Source of the DNA: Mucilaginibacter glaciei
GTDB taxonomy: Bacteria; Bacteroidota; Bacteroidia; Sphingobacteriales; Sphingobacteriaceae
Assembly (NCBI RefSeq): GCF_014773245.1
Contig: NZ_JACWMX010000002.1
Coordinates: forward strand, 310,001-374,000
Direction: 5' to 3'
DNA: 64,000 nt
Below, one piece after another: positions 43,451-52,419 of the stretch (the stretch's first letter is position 1; every line of letters begins with the position of its first letter). The translations under genes and the position numbers were made by a program. A model generated the notes under the pieces. The model worked only from the letters and a program-made list of their open reading frames with translations. It searched no databases and had not been told where the DNA came from.

Positions 43451-45658
43451 TTACGAGATGTTTACGGGTGTGCCGGTATTTATTTTTCCGGCAAGGGCTG
43501 TAGCAATCCCGTCAATGAGGTTTTTTTCGCTGAATGGTTTAAGCACAACGCCTGTCATGCCCACAGCCAGGTACCTGTCCCTGTCTTCCTTCAATACATT
43601 AGCTGTTAACGCCAATATTGGAATTGTAGCGTTTCTTTCGTTATCAATGGCCCTTATCATTTGAGTAAATTCAATGCCCCCCATTTCGGGCATTTCAATA
43701 TCGGTAAGTATAATGTCGTATTTATTATCTTCAAATAGCTGCAAGGCTTCCCGGCCGTTGTAGGCAATATCGAAGGTAATCTTCCATTTTTTTAATATGG
43801 TACTTACCAGCAATACATTAAGTTTATTATCCTCTGCTATCAGAATGTGTTTGCCGGCTACTTCGGCATACGGGTCTACTTCTGCCACAACCTTCGGTTT
43901 ACACGCTGCCATTGCACCTAACTCCATCGGTAGTTTAAAGCTAAATACCGATCCCTTTCCAATTTTACTGGTTACCTTTATGGTACCGCCCTGCAGCTCA
44001 ACTATCTTTTTACAAATAGTGAGTCCCAGTCCCGTACCACCATAATTAGCGGCCTTTTGTGCCGATGCTACCTGCGAAAACTCATCGAAGATGAGCGGCA
44101 GATGCTCTTTATCAATCCCCAGCCCGGTATCTTTTACCTGCACGTTTAAAACGCCCTTTCCATCGGCCATATCGGTTACAAATGCATTGATGGTTACGCT
44201 GCCCACGTTAGTAAATTTTATGGCATTACCGGTAAGGTTCATGATCACCTGTTTCAGCCGGAAGTAATCACCCTTAAAACAAAGGTCCTTATCCAATTTA
44301 AGATCGGTTATCAGTTCGATGTTCTTTTTACCAGCTTGTACCTGCATACTGTTCGCTATCTCATCGATAGCATCGTAAGGTCTAAACGGTTCTTGCTCAA
44401 AGGTCATTTTCCCGGTTTCGTATTTCGAGAAATCCAGTATCTCGTTAACTACCTCCAATAACATTTTTGATGAGCTGCGGATGGCGTTGGTTTGCTCGGC
44501 CTGTGTTTCGGTGAGGTTGCTTTGCGTAAGTTGTTCAGAGAAACCGATAATCGAGTTAAGCGGCGTACGGATCTCATGGCTCATACTCGCCATAAAGCGG
44601 CTTTTTGATAGCGCGTAATTCTCTGTCATTTCCGTATAAACCACCATCTCTTTTTCATTACGAAAGATCTTCCAGATGTTATAAAATATCACCCCTACCA
44701 CTACGCTAAGCAATAAAAACATCAGTCCAGATAGCTTCCTGAACTCATACATCACTGTAGCCAGGTTACTGTTTATCTCCTGTTTACTGTTGGCTATATA
44801 TTGCTGCTCGGCTACCTTGTACTTTTTTAAGCTGCCGATGATCTGGTCTATCAAACGATTGTTTATCTCCAGCATTTCGCGCTCGTTCTTACGAAGCTTG
44901 TTATTCGCATCGTAAATTTTGCTGTAGTAATTATTATAGATCTGGGCCACCTTCGGTGTAGCGCGCATGGTAGTAATGGTAGTATCGGTAGTGCGCTGTA
45001 CCAATATGGGGTTTTTAATGGCGGCCTGTTGCTCGTCTTTCTTTTTGTTGAAAGCCGAAAATAACCGACCGAAAAATTTCTTCCGAGGTGGTACAGGCTG
45101 GATGTTTTTTACTACCGCATTAATAGTATCGATATGCACCTGTGTTTTGATCCGCTTTACAACAGGTTGTTTTACGAAGTTGTTGTTCGCATCCCTTAAA
45201 ACACCGTTAAGTTTATTGGCCGATCGCATTAAACTGTCTGTTAAATACATCAGTTTAAGATAAACATCTGTTTTCAAGGTCTTTTCGCTTACCAGGTTTC
45301 CCAGTTCGGTGTCATCTTTGGTACCGCTCGCTACTGCCCTGTTATTCGCGTTAATGGTACCAATAATGCTGTGGATATTATTTAATTGCGTTGAAAATTT
45401 ATTGAAATATTTTTTGTCGGCAGTAAGGGCATACATCCTGCTGCTGTTATCCGCGCTATATAATTCAACTATACAGCTATCGATAAGGGAAGAATTTTCC
45501 CTTGCGCTGATCATTTTCTGAAAATTACTGCGCACCTTTTCTGCTTTGTTGTAGTGCAGGTAAAGGTAAAAAGCACTACCGAATAATACCACAACAAGTG
45601 ATACGATAAGGCCGTAACGTAAAATGGGGATTTTCTTAACTCCAGATATCATTTGCAA
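43451..45658 (-). CDS. Hybrid sensor histidine kinase/response regulator
   Basis: The 735-residue protein has two transmembrane helices (about residues 13-34 and 310-331) bracketing a helical, coiled-coil-rich sensor domain of about 275 residues. The kinase core follows: the HisKA box FMASMSHEIRTPLNSIIGF with His361, then the ATPase N-box QVIMNLTGNAIKFTN, D-T-G-L-G-I and GGTGLGLTICKKIV. A C-terminal receiver domain has ILIAEDNKLNVLLVS, the phospho-acceptor Asp in IILTDIEMPEMGG, and ILALTANV. No Hpt domain is present, so a separate phosphotransfer protein or direct signalling is expected. The ligand is unknown. The gene is divergent from nothing close, with an AT-rich 165-nt region upstream. 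Confidence 0.92.
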   Translation of the reverse strand: MQMISGVKKIPILRYGLIVSLVVVLFGSAFYLYLHYNKAEKVRSNFQKMISARENSSLIDSCIVELYSADNSSRMYALTADKKYFNKFSTQLNNIHSIIGTINANNRAVASGTKDDTELGNLVSEKTLKTDVYLKLMYLTDSLMRSANKLNGVLRDANNNFVKQPVVKRIKTQVHIDTINAVVKNIQPVPPRKKFFGRLFSAFNKKKDEQQAAIKNPILVQRTTDTTITTMRATPKVAQIYNNYYSKIYDANNKLRKNEREMLEINNRLIDQIIGSLKKYKVAEQQYIANSKQEINSNLATVMYEFRKLSGLMFLLLSVVVGVIFYNIWKIFRNEKEMVVYTEMTENYALSKSRFMASMSHEIRTPLNSIIGFSEQLTQSNLTETQAEQTNAIRSSSKMLLEVVNEILDFSKYETGKMTFEQEPFRPYDAIDEIANSMQVQAGKKNIELITDLKLDKDLCFKGDYFRLKQVIMNLTGNAIKFTNVGSVTINAFVTDMADGKGVLNVQVKDTGLGIDKEHLPLIFDEFSQVASAQKAANYGGTGLGLTICKKIVELQGGTIKVTSKIGKGSVFSFKLPMELGAMAACKPKVVAEVDPYAEVAGKHILIAEDNKLNVLLVSTILKKWKITFDIAYNGREALQLFEDNKYDIILTDIEMPEMGGIEFTQMIRAIDNERNATIPILALTANVLKEDRDRYLAVGMTGVVLKPFSEKNLIDGIATALAGKINTGTPVNIS

Positions 45659-45824
45659 ACAAGGCTAAAGCGCCCACACTAATAAGATTATCAGTTGTAT
45701 AGCTTTGTATTTGCAAGGATATTTACAATGTAAATGCCAAAGAACTGCACTATTCCCGTTGGTTGTGAGTTTTTGATTATTGCGATTCGCGTGTTTAAAC
45801 TTTAAAAACGGCCGTTATCGTAAA

Positions 45825-47048
45825 TTAATGTGCCACCATTTGACCCTGTTTTGAAGTTGTTTTTTGTTTGATGTTACCTTTGCCTAAAAACAGCACAACC
45901 AGCGACAGCCCTGCGGAAACCAGCATGATAGCCGCCATAGGCACAGCACTTTGCCCGGGGAATAAACTCACGCCGACAGACACAGCCGACCCGATACACA
46001 TTTGAAAGGCACCCAATAAAGCTGAAGCGGTACCCGCATTCTTTTCAAAAGGCGCCAGGGCCAATGCCGATGTGTTGGGCGATAAGATGCCCACGCAACT
46101 CAGCACGCCAAATATCATAACCAGGCTACCCGCCAGGCCCAAAACGTTTTGCCACGCACCCATTAAAAACAGGGCCGAAATAATAACCATCGCCGGTACC
46201 GCTACCATTACGATCCTCTCGCTTTTAAAGTGCTTAACCAACAGGCTGTTAACTTGGCTGGCACCGATAAACCCCACAGAAAGCCCGGCGAAGATCCACC
46301 CGTAGGCTTTTGAACTTACTTTAAAAACCTCCATAAATACCAGCGGCGATGCTGATACATAAACAAACAAGCACGAAAAACCAATGCCCCCGCAAACGGC
46401 ATAAGTGTAAAACTGCGGGTTTTTTATTACCGCCGCAAAACTGGTAATAATTGGCCCCGGTTTAAGGGATATACCTGCGTCGGGTTTATACTGATCGTTT
46501 AATCCAAATGCTACGGCAAAAAATATCAGGATACCCATAATAGTGAGTACGATAAAAATGGCATGCCAGCCAAATGCATCAGTAATATAGCCGCCTGCGG
46601 TTGGTGCTATCATGGGCGATGCGCCTAACACCAATATGAGCAGGGCAAATACCTTGGCGTTATCTTTTAGCGGGAACATATCGCGCACCATGGCCATAGC
46701 AGCTACACTTGCCGCGCAGCTGCCTACCGCCTGTATAAAACGCAGGCCGATCAATTGCTCGATATTAGCCGAAAAATAGCAGCCTACAGAGGCGATGATA
46801 TAAACGGTTAAACCAAAATACAGCGGCTTTTTACGGCCAAATTTATCAAGCAGGGGTCCGTATAATAATTGCCCTGCAGAAATACCAATAAAGAATGTTG
46901 ATAAGGATAGGGCCACTTTCTCGGTAGTGGTATGCAGGGATCTGGCAATTGCTGGGAAACCGGGCAAATACATATCGATAGAAAAAGGAGCCAACGCGGT
47001 AAGCGAGCCCAGTATTAGGATGAGGAAAAAGTAACGCTGCTTTGTCAT
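45825..47048 (-). CDS. Bcr/CflA-family multidrug efflux MFS transporter
   Basis: The 407-residue protein has twelve predicted helices. The segments LAPFSIDMYLPGFPAIARSL and SLSTFFIGISAGQLLYGPLLDKFGRKKPL are the signature of the Bcr/CflA branch of drug:H+ antiporters, with the MFS A-motif G-P-L-L-D-K-F-G-R-K. It should expel drugs or metabolites from the cytoplasm. It is divergent from the gluconate-type permease gene. No adjacent transcriptional regulator is visible. Confidence 0.92.
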   Translation of the reverse strand: MTKQRYFFLILILGSLTALAPFSIDMYLPGFPAIARSLHTTTEKVALSLSTFFIGISAGQLLYGPLLDKFGRKKPLYFGLTVYIIASVGCYFSANIEQLIGLRFIQAVGSCAASVAAMAMVRDMFPLKDNAKVFALLILVLGASPMIAPTAGGYITDAFGWHAIFIVLTIMGILIFFAVAFGLNDQYKPDAGISLKPGPIITSFAAVIKNPQFYTYAVCGGIGFSCLFVYVSASPLVFMEVFKVSSKAYGWIFAGLSVGFIGASQVNSLLVKHFKSERIVMVAVPAMVIISALFLMGAWQNVLGLAGSLVMIFGVLSCVGILSPNTSALALAPFEKNAGTASALLGAFQMCIGSAVSVGVSLFPGQSAVPMAAIMLVSAGLSLVVLFLGKGNIKQKTTSKQGQMVAH

Positions 47049-47158
47049 AAGATTTGCTGCAAAGAACGCGCTTTAGATTATCTTAAAAGAAAAGGTATTG
47101 TAAAATTATGTTATTACATTAGGCGCACCTATTTATAAACCGCCGAATTTTAAATCTC

Positions 47159-48469
47159 ATGCTGGTTATCATTTTTTGCATCATACTGCTTATACTATTG
47201 GTAAGCTGGGCCAAAGTTAACCCCTTCCTGGCATTCCTGATCGTATCTATCGCTGCGGGTTTATGCCTCGGGATTCCATTAGGTAAAATAAGTGGGTCGA
47301 TACAAAAGGGCCTTGGCGATACGCTGGGTTCACTGGCCGTTATCATTTGCCTTGGTGCCATGTTGGGCAAGCTGGTTGCCAGCAGCGGTGCCGCGCAAAA
47401 AATTGCCGATGTGTTGGTAAACGCCTTTGGGATAAAATATATCCAACTGGCATTGGTGGCAGCCGCATTTATTATTGGTATCCCACTATTTTACGGGATA
47501 GGCTTTGTGCTGATGGTGCCTTTAATATTCTCGGTTACCTATAAATACAAACTTCCTGCGGTCTACATCGGGCTACCCATGCTTTCGGCACTATCTGTTA
47601 CCCACGGTTTTTTACCTCCTCACCCGTCACCATCGGCACTGGTGGTGATATTTCATGCCAATATGGGGTTAACGCTTCTGTATGGATTGATCATAGCGAT
47701 ACCGGCAGTTATAATAGCCGGGCCGGTGTTTGCACAATTCCTTAAAAAGATCCCATCGGCACCGCTTGCTACCTTCCGTGCCGAAGAGTTACCTGCTGAT
47801 AAGCTACCGGGTGCTTTCAACAGCTTTTTTACAGCTTTGCTACCAGTGCTTTTATTGGGTATTACCGCGGCATTTCCGTTCATCGGCAATGCGAAGGATG
47901 ACCTTCATAAAGTAATCGCCTTTATTGGTGATCCATCTATCGTAATGCTTATCGCGCTGATTATCGGTACTTATACCCTGGGTGTTAAACAGCATAAAAG
48001 CATGGGCCATTTAAGTATTATTTATGGCGATGCTATTAAAGATATTTCCCTTATCCTACTCATCATAGGTGGCTCGGGCGCGTTTAAACAGGTGCTGACG
48101 GATAGCGGCATCAGCAATGAGATCGCTTCAGGCCTGCAATCCTTCAACTTGCAGCCTTTGTTTCTGGGCTGGCTGATAGCGGCAATTATCAGGATAAGTC
48201 TGGGCTCGGCAACGGTAGCCGGTTTAACGGCAGCGGGTATCGTATCGGCAATGGTTATCAAAGATCCAGGCATCAACCCAAACCTGATGGTATTATCTAT
48301 AGGTGCAGGCAGTTTAGCCTTCTCGCACGTAAACGACTCGGGCTTTTGGCTCTATAAAGAATATTTTAACCTGACCATAAAAGACACCATTCTGTCATGG
48401 AGCCTGATGGAAACCATTGTTGCTTTTGTAGGGTTGGGTGGTGTGTTGTTGCTGAACGTGTTTATATAA
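47159..48469 (+). CDS. Gluconate:H+ symporter family permease (GntP)
   Basis: The 436-residue polytopic protein matches the GntP family: VIICLGAMLGKLVASSGAAQKIADVLV in the first half, HGFLPPHPSPSALVVIF with the Pro-rich loop, and SLGSATVAGLTAAGI in the second half. GntP permeases carry gluconate or related hexonates with protons. It lies 9 nt upstream of an alpha/beta hydrolase gene, which suggests co-expression of a hydrolytic and an uptake step, for instance a lactone or ester substrate whose acid is imported; this pairing is inference. Confidence 0.92.
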   Translation: MLVIIFCIILLILLVSWAKVNPFLAFLIVSIAAGLCLGIPLGKISGSIQKGLGDTLGSLAVIICLGAMLGKLVASSGAAQKIADVLVNAFGIKYIQLALVAAAFIIGIPLFYGIGFVLMVPLIFSVTYKYKLPAVYIGLPMLSALSVTHGFLPPHPSPSALVVIFHANMGLTLLYGLIIAIPAVIIAGPVFAQFLKKIPSAPLATFRAEELPADKLPGAFNSFFTALLPVLLLGITAAFPFIGNAKDDLHKVIAFIGDPSIVMLIALIIGTYTLGVKQHKSMGHLSIIYGDAIKDISLILLIIGGSGAFKQVLTDSGISNEIASGLQSFNLQPLFLGWLIAAIIRISLGSATVAGLTAAGIVSAMVIKDPGINPNLMVLSIGAGSLAFSHVNDSGFWLYKEYFNLTIKDTILSWSLMETIVAFVGLGGVLLLNVFI

Positions 48470-48478
48470 ATTTTTTTT

Positions 48479-49285
48479 ATGAAAAAACTGGTAATCTTTA
48501 CGCTTTTATGCCTGGTGATTTTTGGTATTTCACCTGTTTCTGCCCAAACAAAAGAAGAGGGGGCATACTTCACCTCATTCGATAATACCAGGATCTATTA
48601 TGAAGTAAAAGGCGACGGTTACCCGGTTGTTTTAATCCATGGTTTTACGGGTACCAGCCAGGGTTGGAAACGGGGTAAGCTTTATGACGAATTGCTTAAA
48701 CAAGGTTATAAAGTAATTATAATGGATCAGCGTGGCAACGGCAAATCTGATAAACCACATACGGACAACGCCTACGCCAATGACGCTGAAGCCAAAGACA
48801 TCATGAGCTTGGTTAGCAGCCTGGGAATTAAACACTATTACGCTGCTGGGTACTCGCGCGGGTCGATCATTACATCAAGGTTAATGGTATTGGATAAACG
48901 CGTTAAAAAAGCGGTAATAGGCGGCATGGGTGCCGATTATACCAACCCCGAATGGCCGAGGCGCATCCACGCGTATAAAGCGCTCATGGGTGATACTACC
49001 ATGCACGACGTGGACGACATGATGGTTTGGATCAATAAAAACCCTTTTGATAAACTGGCCCTGGCCTATCAGCAAAAATATCAGCCCAGCACCAGCCCTA
49101 AAGAATTGGCTAAAGTTAAAATTCCCGTGTTATTAATTGACGGAACGGAAGATACGACCAATGGCGATGTATCTGTTTTGCAAAAAATGATTCCGCGTTC
49201 CATCATGCAAACCGTACCCGGCGACCATAACAATGCAGAGAATAGTATACAGTTTGCTACAGCTGTTACTACATTTTTAAAGTAA
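48479..49285 (+). CDS. Exported alpha/beta hydrolase
   Basis: The 268-residue protein has a signal peptide (MKKLVIFTLLCLVIFGISPVSAQ) and an alpha/beta hydrolase fold: VVLIHGFTGTSQGW for the oxyanion hole, the D-Q-R-G-N-G-K-S segment, the nucleophile elbow GYSRGS with Ser126, an acidic residue in LLIDGTEDTTNGD, and His in VPGDHNNAEN. Substrate is unknown; lipase, lactonase or esterase activity is possible. It follows the GntP permease by 9 nt and is very probably co-transcribed. Confidence 0.87.
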   Translation: MKKLVIFTLLCLVIFGISPVSAQTKEEGAYFTSFDNTRIYYEVKGDGYPVVLIHGFTGTSQGWKRGKLYDELLKQGYKVIIMDQRGNGKSDKPHTDNAYANDAEAKDIMSLVSSLGIKHYYAAGYSRGSIITSRLMVLDKRVKKAVIGGMGADYTNPEWPRRIHAYKALMGDTTMHDVDDMMVWINKNPFDKLALAYQQKYQPSTSPKELAKVKIPVLLIDGTEDTTNGDVSVLQKMIPRSIMQTVPGDHNNAENSIQFATAVTTFLK

Positions 49286-49380
49286 CCCGTTAAACCATAG
49301 GCCTTTTTAGCACTCTATGATGGTATATAATTTACGGCTTGCTATTTGTTGTAGCGAGTTTATATTTAGATACATCACAA

Positions 49381-49701
49381 ATGAAAAAGTTAATCATATT
49401 TGGCGGCCTATTAATGGCGTTGACTACTACAGTTAACATTGACGCCCACGCCCAGGAAAGTAAAGGAATTAGTAAACAAGGTAAAGGTGCTATTATTGGC
49501 GGTGCCGGTGGCGCCGTAGTTGGTGGCTTAATTGGCAAAAATGTTGGTGGTGCCTTAATTGGCGGTGCTATTGGTGCCGGTGGCGGTTATGTGATAGGCA
49601 ACGAGGCTCGCAAACGCGAAGAAAAAAGAAAACGTGCTGCTTACTTACAACGCCGTGCAAACTGGAAAAGAGCGCATCCTGGCAGAGCATATCCGTACTA
49701 A
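49381..49701 (+). CDS. Glycine-zipper domain protein
   Basis: The 106-residue product starts with a signal peptide (MKKLIIFGGLLMALTTTVNIDAHAQ) and has a central glycine zipper (GAIIGGAGGAVVGGLIGKNVGGALIGGAIGAGGGYVIG, here in separate motifs GAGGAVVGGLIG and GGAIGAGGGYVIG), followed by a basic Arg/Lys tail. It resembles YMGG-like glycine zippers of the outer membrane or periplasm and probably self-associates in a membrane. I start at the ATG at 49381; the frame opens earlier at a TTG. A strong terminator follows at 49718. Confidence 0.85.
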   Translation: MKKLIIFGGLLMALTTTVNIDAHAQESKGISKQGKGAIIGGAGGAVVGGLIGKNVGGALIGGAIGAGGGYVIGNEARKREEKRKRAAYLQRRANWKRAHPGRAYPY

Positions 49702-49717
49702 ATAATAATATACAAAG

Positions 49718-49748
49718 AGCCGTGGTTGTTTAACCGCGGCTTTTTTTT
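49718..49748 (+). terminator. Rho-independent terminator after the glycine-zipper gene
   Basis: AGCCGTGGTT (49718-49727) pairs with AACCGCGGCT (49732-49741) over 10 bp with one G-T pair and a 4-nt loop, followed by eight T residues. Confidence 0.85.
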
Positions 49749-49780
49749 CTTGCTATTTCAAGCGGTCTGTGCTACCCATT

Positions 49781-51634
49781 TTATCTCACAGGCAGTGTAA
49801 AGTAAAAAGTTGACCCGCCGCCACCTTTGCTTACCACCCCTATTTTACCCTGATGCAGGGCTATTATCTCTGCCGAAAGATACAACCCTATCCCAAAACC
49901 CGAGAAGCCTTTGGTGCTCTCATCCTCGACCCGGTAAAAGCGCTGAAAAATATTCTGTTGGTCTGACTCTTTGATGCCAATACCATTATCTGTCACTTCA
50001 ACTTTAACTATATTTTTATCAGAAATAAGGGTAACTATAACGTCCGTATTTTTTGGTGAATATTTAACCGCGTTATTTATAAAATTGCTTATCACTTGCC
50101 CTATTTTTTCACGGTCGGCAGTAATTGAAAGTGCAGCTGTGTTATCAAATAAAATACAATGCCCCTGAGATATCGGCCGGGCGTCGCTCACAACCTCCTC
50201 CACCAAGGCTGCAAGGTCAAATACTTCTGCTTTCAGCGTTAACTTGGCCGATTCAAGCTTAGCCAGATCCAGGAAACCGTAAATAAGGTTGGTCATTTTA
50301 TTAACCTGGCTTTCAGATTTTTCTAACGCGTTCACCACAAAGCTATCGCCACTGCGTTTAGCATTCACCAGCAGCAATTGTATATACGCTTTAAGTGAGG
50401 TTAGCGGCGTTTTTAGCTCATGGCTGGCCATCGCAACAAAATCATTCTTCCGTAACTCATTTTGCTTGGTTTCGGTTATATCCACTATAGCACCAATCAG
50501 CCGAACAGGTTCATTCTGATCGTTAAAAAGTATTTTACCTTTAGCCCGTATCCACCTTAACTTTTTATCCTCTATACCGATGGTACGGTAATAAGCATCA
50601 TAGTCGCCGTTACTCAACTTTTTGTTGCAAGCTCTGTTAAAGGCCTTATCAATTATCTTATGATCATCGGGGTGTACGGACTTTGCAAAGATTTGGTTAT
50701 AATCGGTCATCGCGCTGTCAAACACACCAAACAGCGCTCTATGCCTTGCGTTCCATACCGAATGCATGGTTTGGAGGTCCATATCAAACGTACCCAGTTC
50801 GGCAGCGTCGGTAGCCAGCCTAAAGCTTTCCTCGCTTTTCTTAAGGCTATCCAGTATCCGCCTTTGTTCGGTAATGTCGGTAACCGTTCCCAGCATACGC
50901 AGGGGCGTTTTACTATCATCGAAATATACCTTTCCATTCGTTCGTATCCAATGCACGGTGCCATCGGGCCAAATTACGCGGGCCTCATAAAAATAAACGC
51001 TGGTGGCCAATGCCTTGTCGAAGGCCTTTGTAACAATATGCAAATCTGCCGGATGGACAATATCCCGCAGTTCAGTATGCCTTAGCTTTATTTTACTATT
51101 ACGGCCAAATATCTCTGCTAATCTTGGTGCATGGATAATACCACCGTTTTGCAGGTCAAGGTCCCACGTGCCCAATCCCGTAGCATCGGCAGCTAAACGC
51201 AGGCGCTCTTCAGCATCTTCCATTTGCCTGCGTGCAATCACCTGGCCTGTAACTTCGGTGGCAATTACCATTATGCCACTGATAGCGCCATTAGCCTCTA
51301 CAATTGCCTGGTATACAAAGTTAAAGTAGCACCGCTCACCTATTCCATTGCGGATCAGTAGGATCTTTGACTCGTAACCATAATAGGGATTCCCCGTTGT
51401 ATATACATTCTGTAGCAGGTCAAAAAATGGCTGGCCTTTCAATTCGGGCAGGCCTTGTATGAGCGGTTTCCCTATAACGGCGGCAGGCTTGCCCCAAACC
51501 TCTAACATCATTTTGTTAGCCGATTCGATCACCATATCACTCCCCCTAAGCACACTAATGGCAACAGGAGCCTGCGCCATCAAATTATGAAAGCTCTGTT
51601 CATTTAAGCCGGGTGCAGCATTAGGGTTTTGCAT
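49781..51634 (-). CDS. Multi-PAS sensor histidine kinase
   Basis: The 617-residue protein has three PAS domains (first from about residue 12, VAISVLRGSDMVIESANKMMLEVWG; second from about 145; third from about 270, with two PAC-like segments). They are followed by HisKA with the MASHELKTPLTSLKAYIQLL motif, and an ATPase with NFINNAVKYSPKN, DNGIGI and FGIGLYLSAEII. No transmembrane helix is present, so it is a soluble or peripheral redox/light/small-ligand sensor. I start at the ATG at 51634 because the upstream extension (MLVIICIITP and so on) is an untypical hydrophobic stub. It is divergent from the single-domain response regulator at 51839, its probable partner. Confidence 0.9.
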   Translation of the reverse strand: MQNPNAAPGLNEQSFHNLMAQAPVAISVLRGSDMVIESANKMMLEVWGKPAAVIGKPLIQGLPELKGQPFFDLLQNVYTTGNPYYGYESKILLIRNGIGERCYFNFVYQAIVEANGAISGIMVIATEVTGQVIARRQMEDAEERLRLAADATGLGTWDLDLQNGGIIHAPRLAEIFGRNSKIKLRHTELRDIVHPADLHIVTKAFDKALATSVYFYEARVIWPDGTVHWIRTNGKVYFDDSKTPLRMLGTVTDITEQRRILDSLKKSEESFRLATDAAELGTFDMDLQTMHSVWNARHRALFGVFDSAMTDYNQIFAKSVHPDDHKIIDKAFNRACNKKLSNGDYDAYYRTIGIEDKKLRWIRAKGKILFNDQNEPVRLIGAIVDITETKQNELRKNDFVAMASHELKTPLTSLKAYIQLLLVNAKRSGDSFVVNALEKSESQVNKMTNLIYGFLDLAKLESAKLTLKAEVFDLAALVEEVVSDARPISQGHCILFDNTAALSITADREKIGQVISNFINNAVKYSPKNTDVIVTLISDKNIVKVEVTDNGIGIKESDQQNIFQRFYRVEDESTKGFSGFGIGLYLSAEIIALHQGKIGVVSKGGGGSTFYFTLPVR

Positions 51635-51838
51635 CAACAGTTTTGTAGGAGTAATTATACAAATAATTACAAGCAAACATTTAATTTATAATATAATATA
51701 TTTATGGTACTTTTGAACGTCACAGTACTCCCTAAACGGAGTATAAGCCCTACCTAATATCATTGTTGAGTTCAGCGTAAATTTATTTACACACTTTAAT
51801 ACCTTTCAAGGCATTTTGTAGTTTATTTAATATCTTTT

Positions 51839-52198
51839 ATGGTAAAGCGTATTTTAGTACTGGATGACAACCAGGATATATTGGACATTGTGCACGAAAC
51901 CCTCACTTATGAAAACTTTGAGGTTAAGAGTACCGGTGAAAGCATTGAGGTGATGCCCTTGGTTGAAGAATTTAACCCCGACCTGGTTATTTTAGATTTC
52001 AGAGTGGCGGGCACCAATGGCGGCGAACTTTGCCGTAAAATAAAAACCCATCCTAAATACAGCAATACTCCCGTTATTATATTTTCGGCTTATATTAATC
52101 GCGATGCTGATATTTTAGCTTATGGATGCGATGCCATTATTAACAAACCTTTCGATCTAACCGAGCTGGTTGAGAAAGTGAATAATTTGATCAGCTAA
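51839..52198 (+). CDS. Single-domain response regulator (receiver)
   Basis: The 119-residue protein is a stand-alone receiver domain: acidic pair Asp9/Asp10 in VLDDNQD, phospho-acceptor Asp53 in LVILDFRVAG, Ser83 in IIFSAY and Lys103 in INKPFDL. No DNA-binding output is attached, so it works by protein contact or phosphorelay. It is divergent from the PAS kinase gene, so the two probably form one signalling pair. A very strong bidirectional terminator follows. Confidence 0.93.
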   Translation: MVKRILVLDDNQDILDIVHETLTYENFEVKSTGESIEVMPLVEEFNPDLVILDFRVAGTNGGELCRKIKTHPKYSNTPVIIFSAYINRDADILAYGCDAIINKPFDLTELVEKVNNLIS

Positions 52199-52212
52199 AG
52201 GAAACACATAAT

Positions 52213-52257
52213 AAAACAAAAGAGGCGATGCTGGTTCAGCATCGCCTCTTTTGTTTT
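52213..52257. terminator. Long perfect hairpin, bidirectional terminator
   Basis: A 21-bp perfect stem (52213-52233 with 52237-52257, loop GTT) starts with AAAACAAAAGAGG and ends CCTCTTTTGTTTT, so both strands present a T-rich 3' side. It can end the response-regulator transcript and any transcript from the opposite direction. Confidence 0.8.
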
Positions 52258-52261
52258 AAAC

Positions 52262-52356
52262 CCGTCATCCCGAATTTATTTCGGGATCTCAATGGATGAT
52301 TCAGATTTGCTTATTTGCCCTGCATGTAGGATGCCAAAATAAATTCGGCATGACGG
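52262..52356. repeat. MITE-like inverted repeat element
   Basis: Two 27-nt arms (52262-52288 and 52330-52356) are inverted copies with three mismatches, separated by 41 nt. The arms start CCGTCAT-CCCGAA and CCGTCAT-GCCGAA (second read in reverse). Within each arm, smaller palindromes (CCCGAA and TTCGGG) also pair. The motif CCGTCATCCCGAATTT-like resembles intergenic repeats found in many Bacteroidota genomes, in my recollection. It is 95 nt, carries no ORF and lies between two terminators. Confidence 0.6.
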
Positions 52357-52365
52357 CAAGGCACA

Positions 52366-52394
52366 AAAAGAGCCGGTGCATAAATGCACCGGCT
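52366..52394 (-). terminator. Rho-independent terminator of dnaK
   Basis: AGCCGGTGCAT (52371-52381) pairs with ATGCACCGGCT (52384-52394) over 11 bp. On the minus strand it is followed by CTTTTTGTGC. It lies about 25 nt beyond the dnaK stop. Confidence 0.8.
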
Positions 52395-52419
52395 TTATAT
52401 TTAATCCTTTTAGAGATTG

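Noticed and set aside
50660..51085. A 141-codon open frame antisense to the PAS kinase gene
   Set aside because: The kinase frame has PAS and HisKA motifs at the same positions, and the antisense protein shows nothing recognisable.
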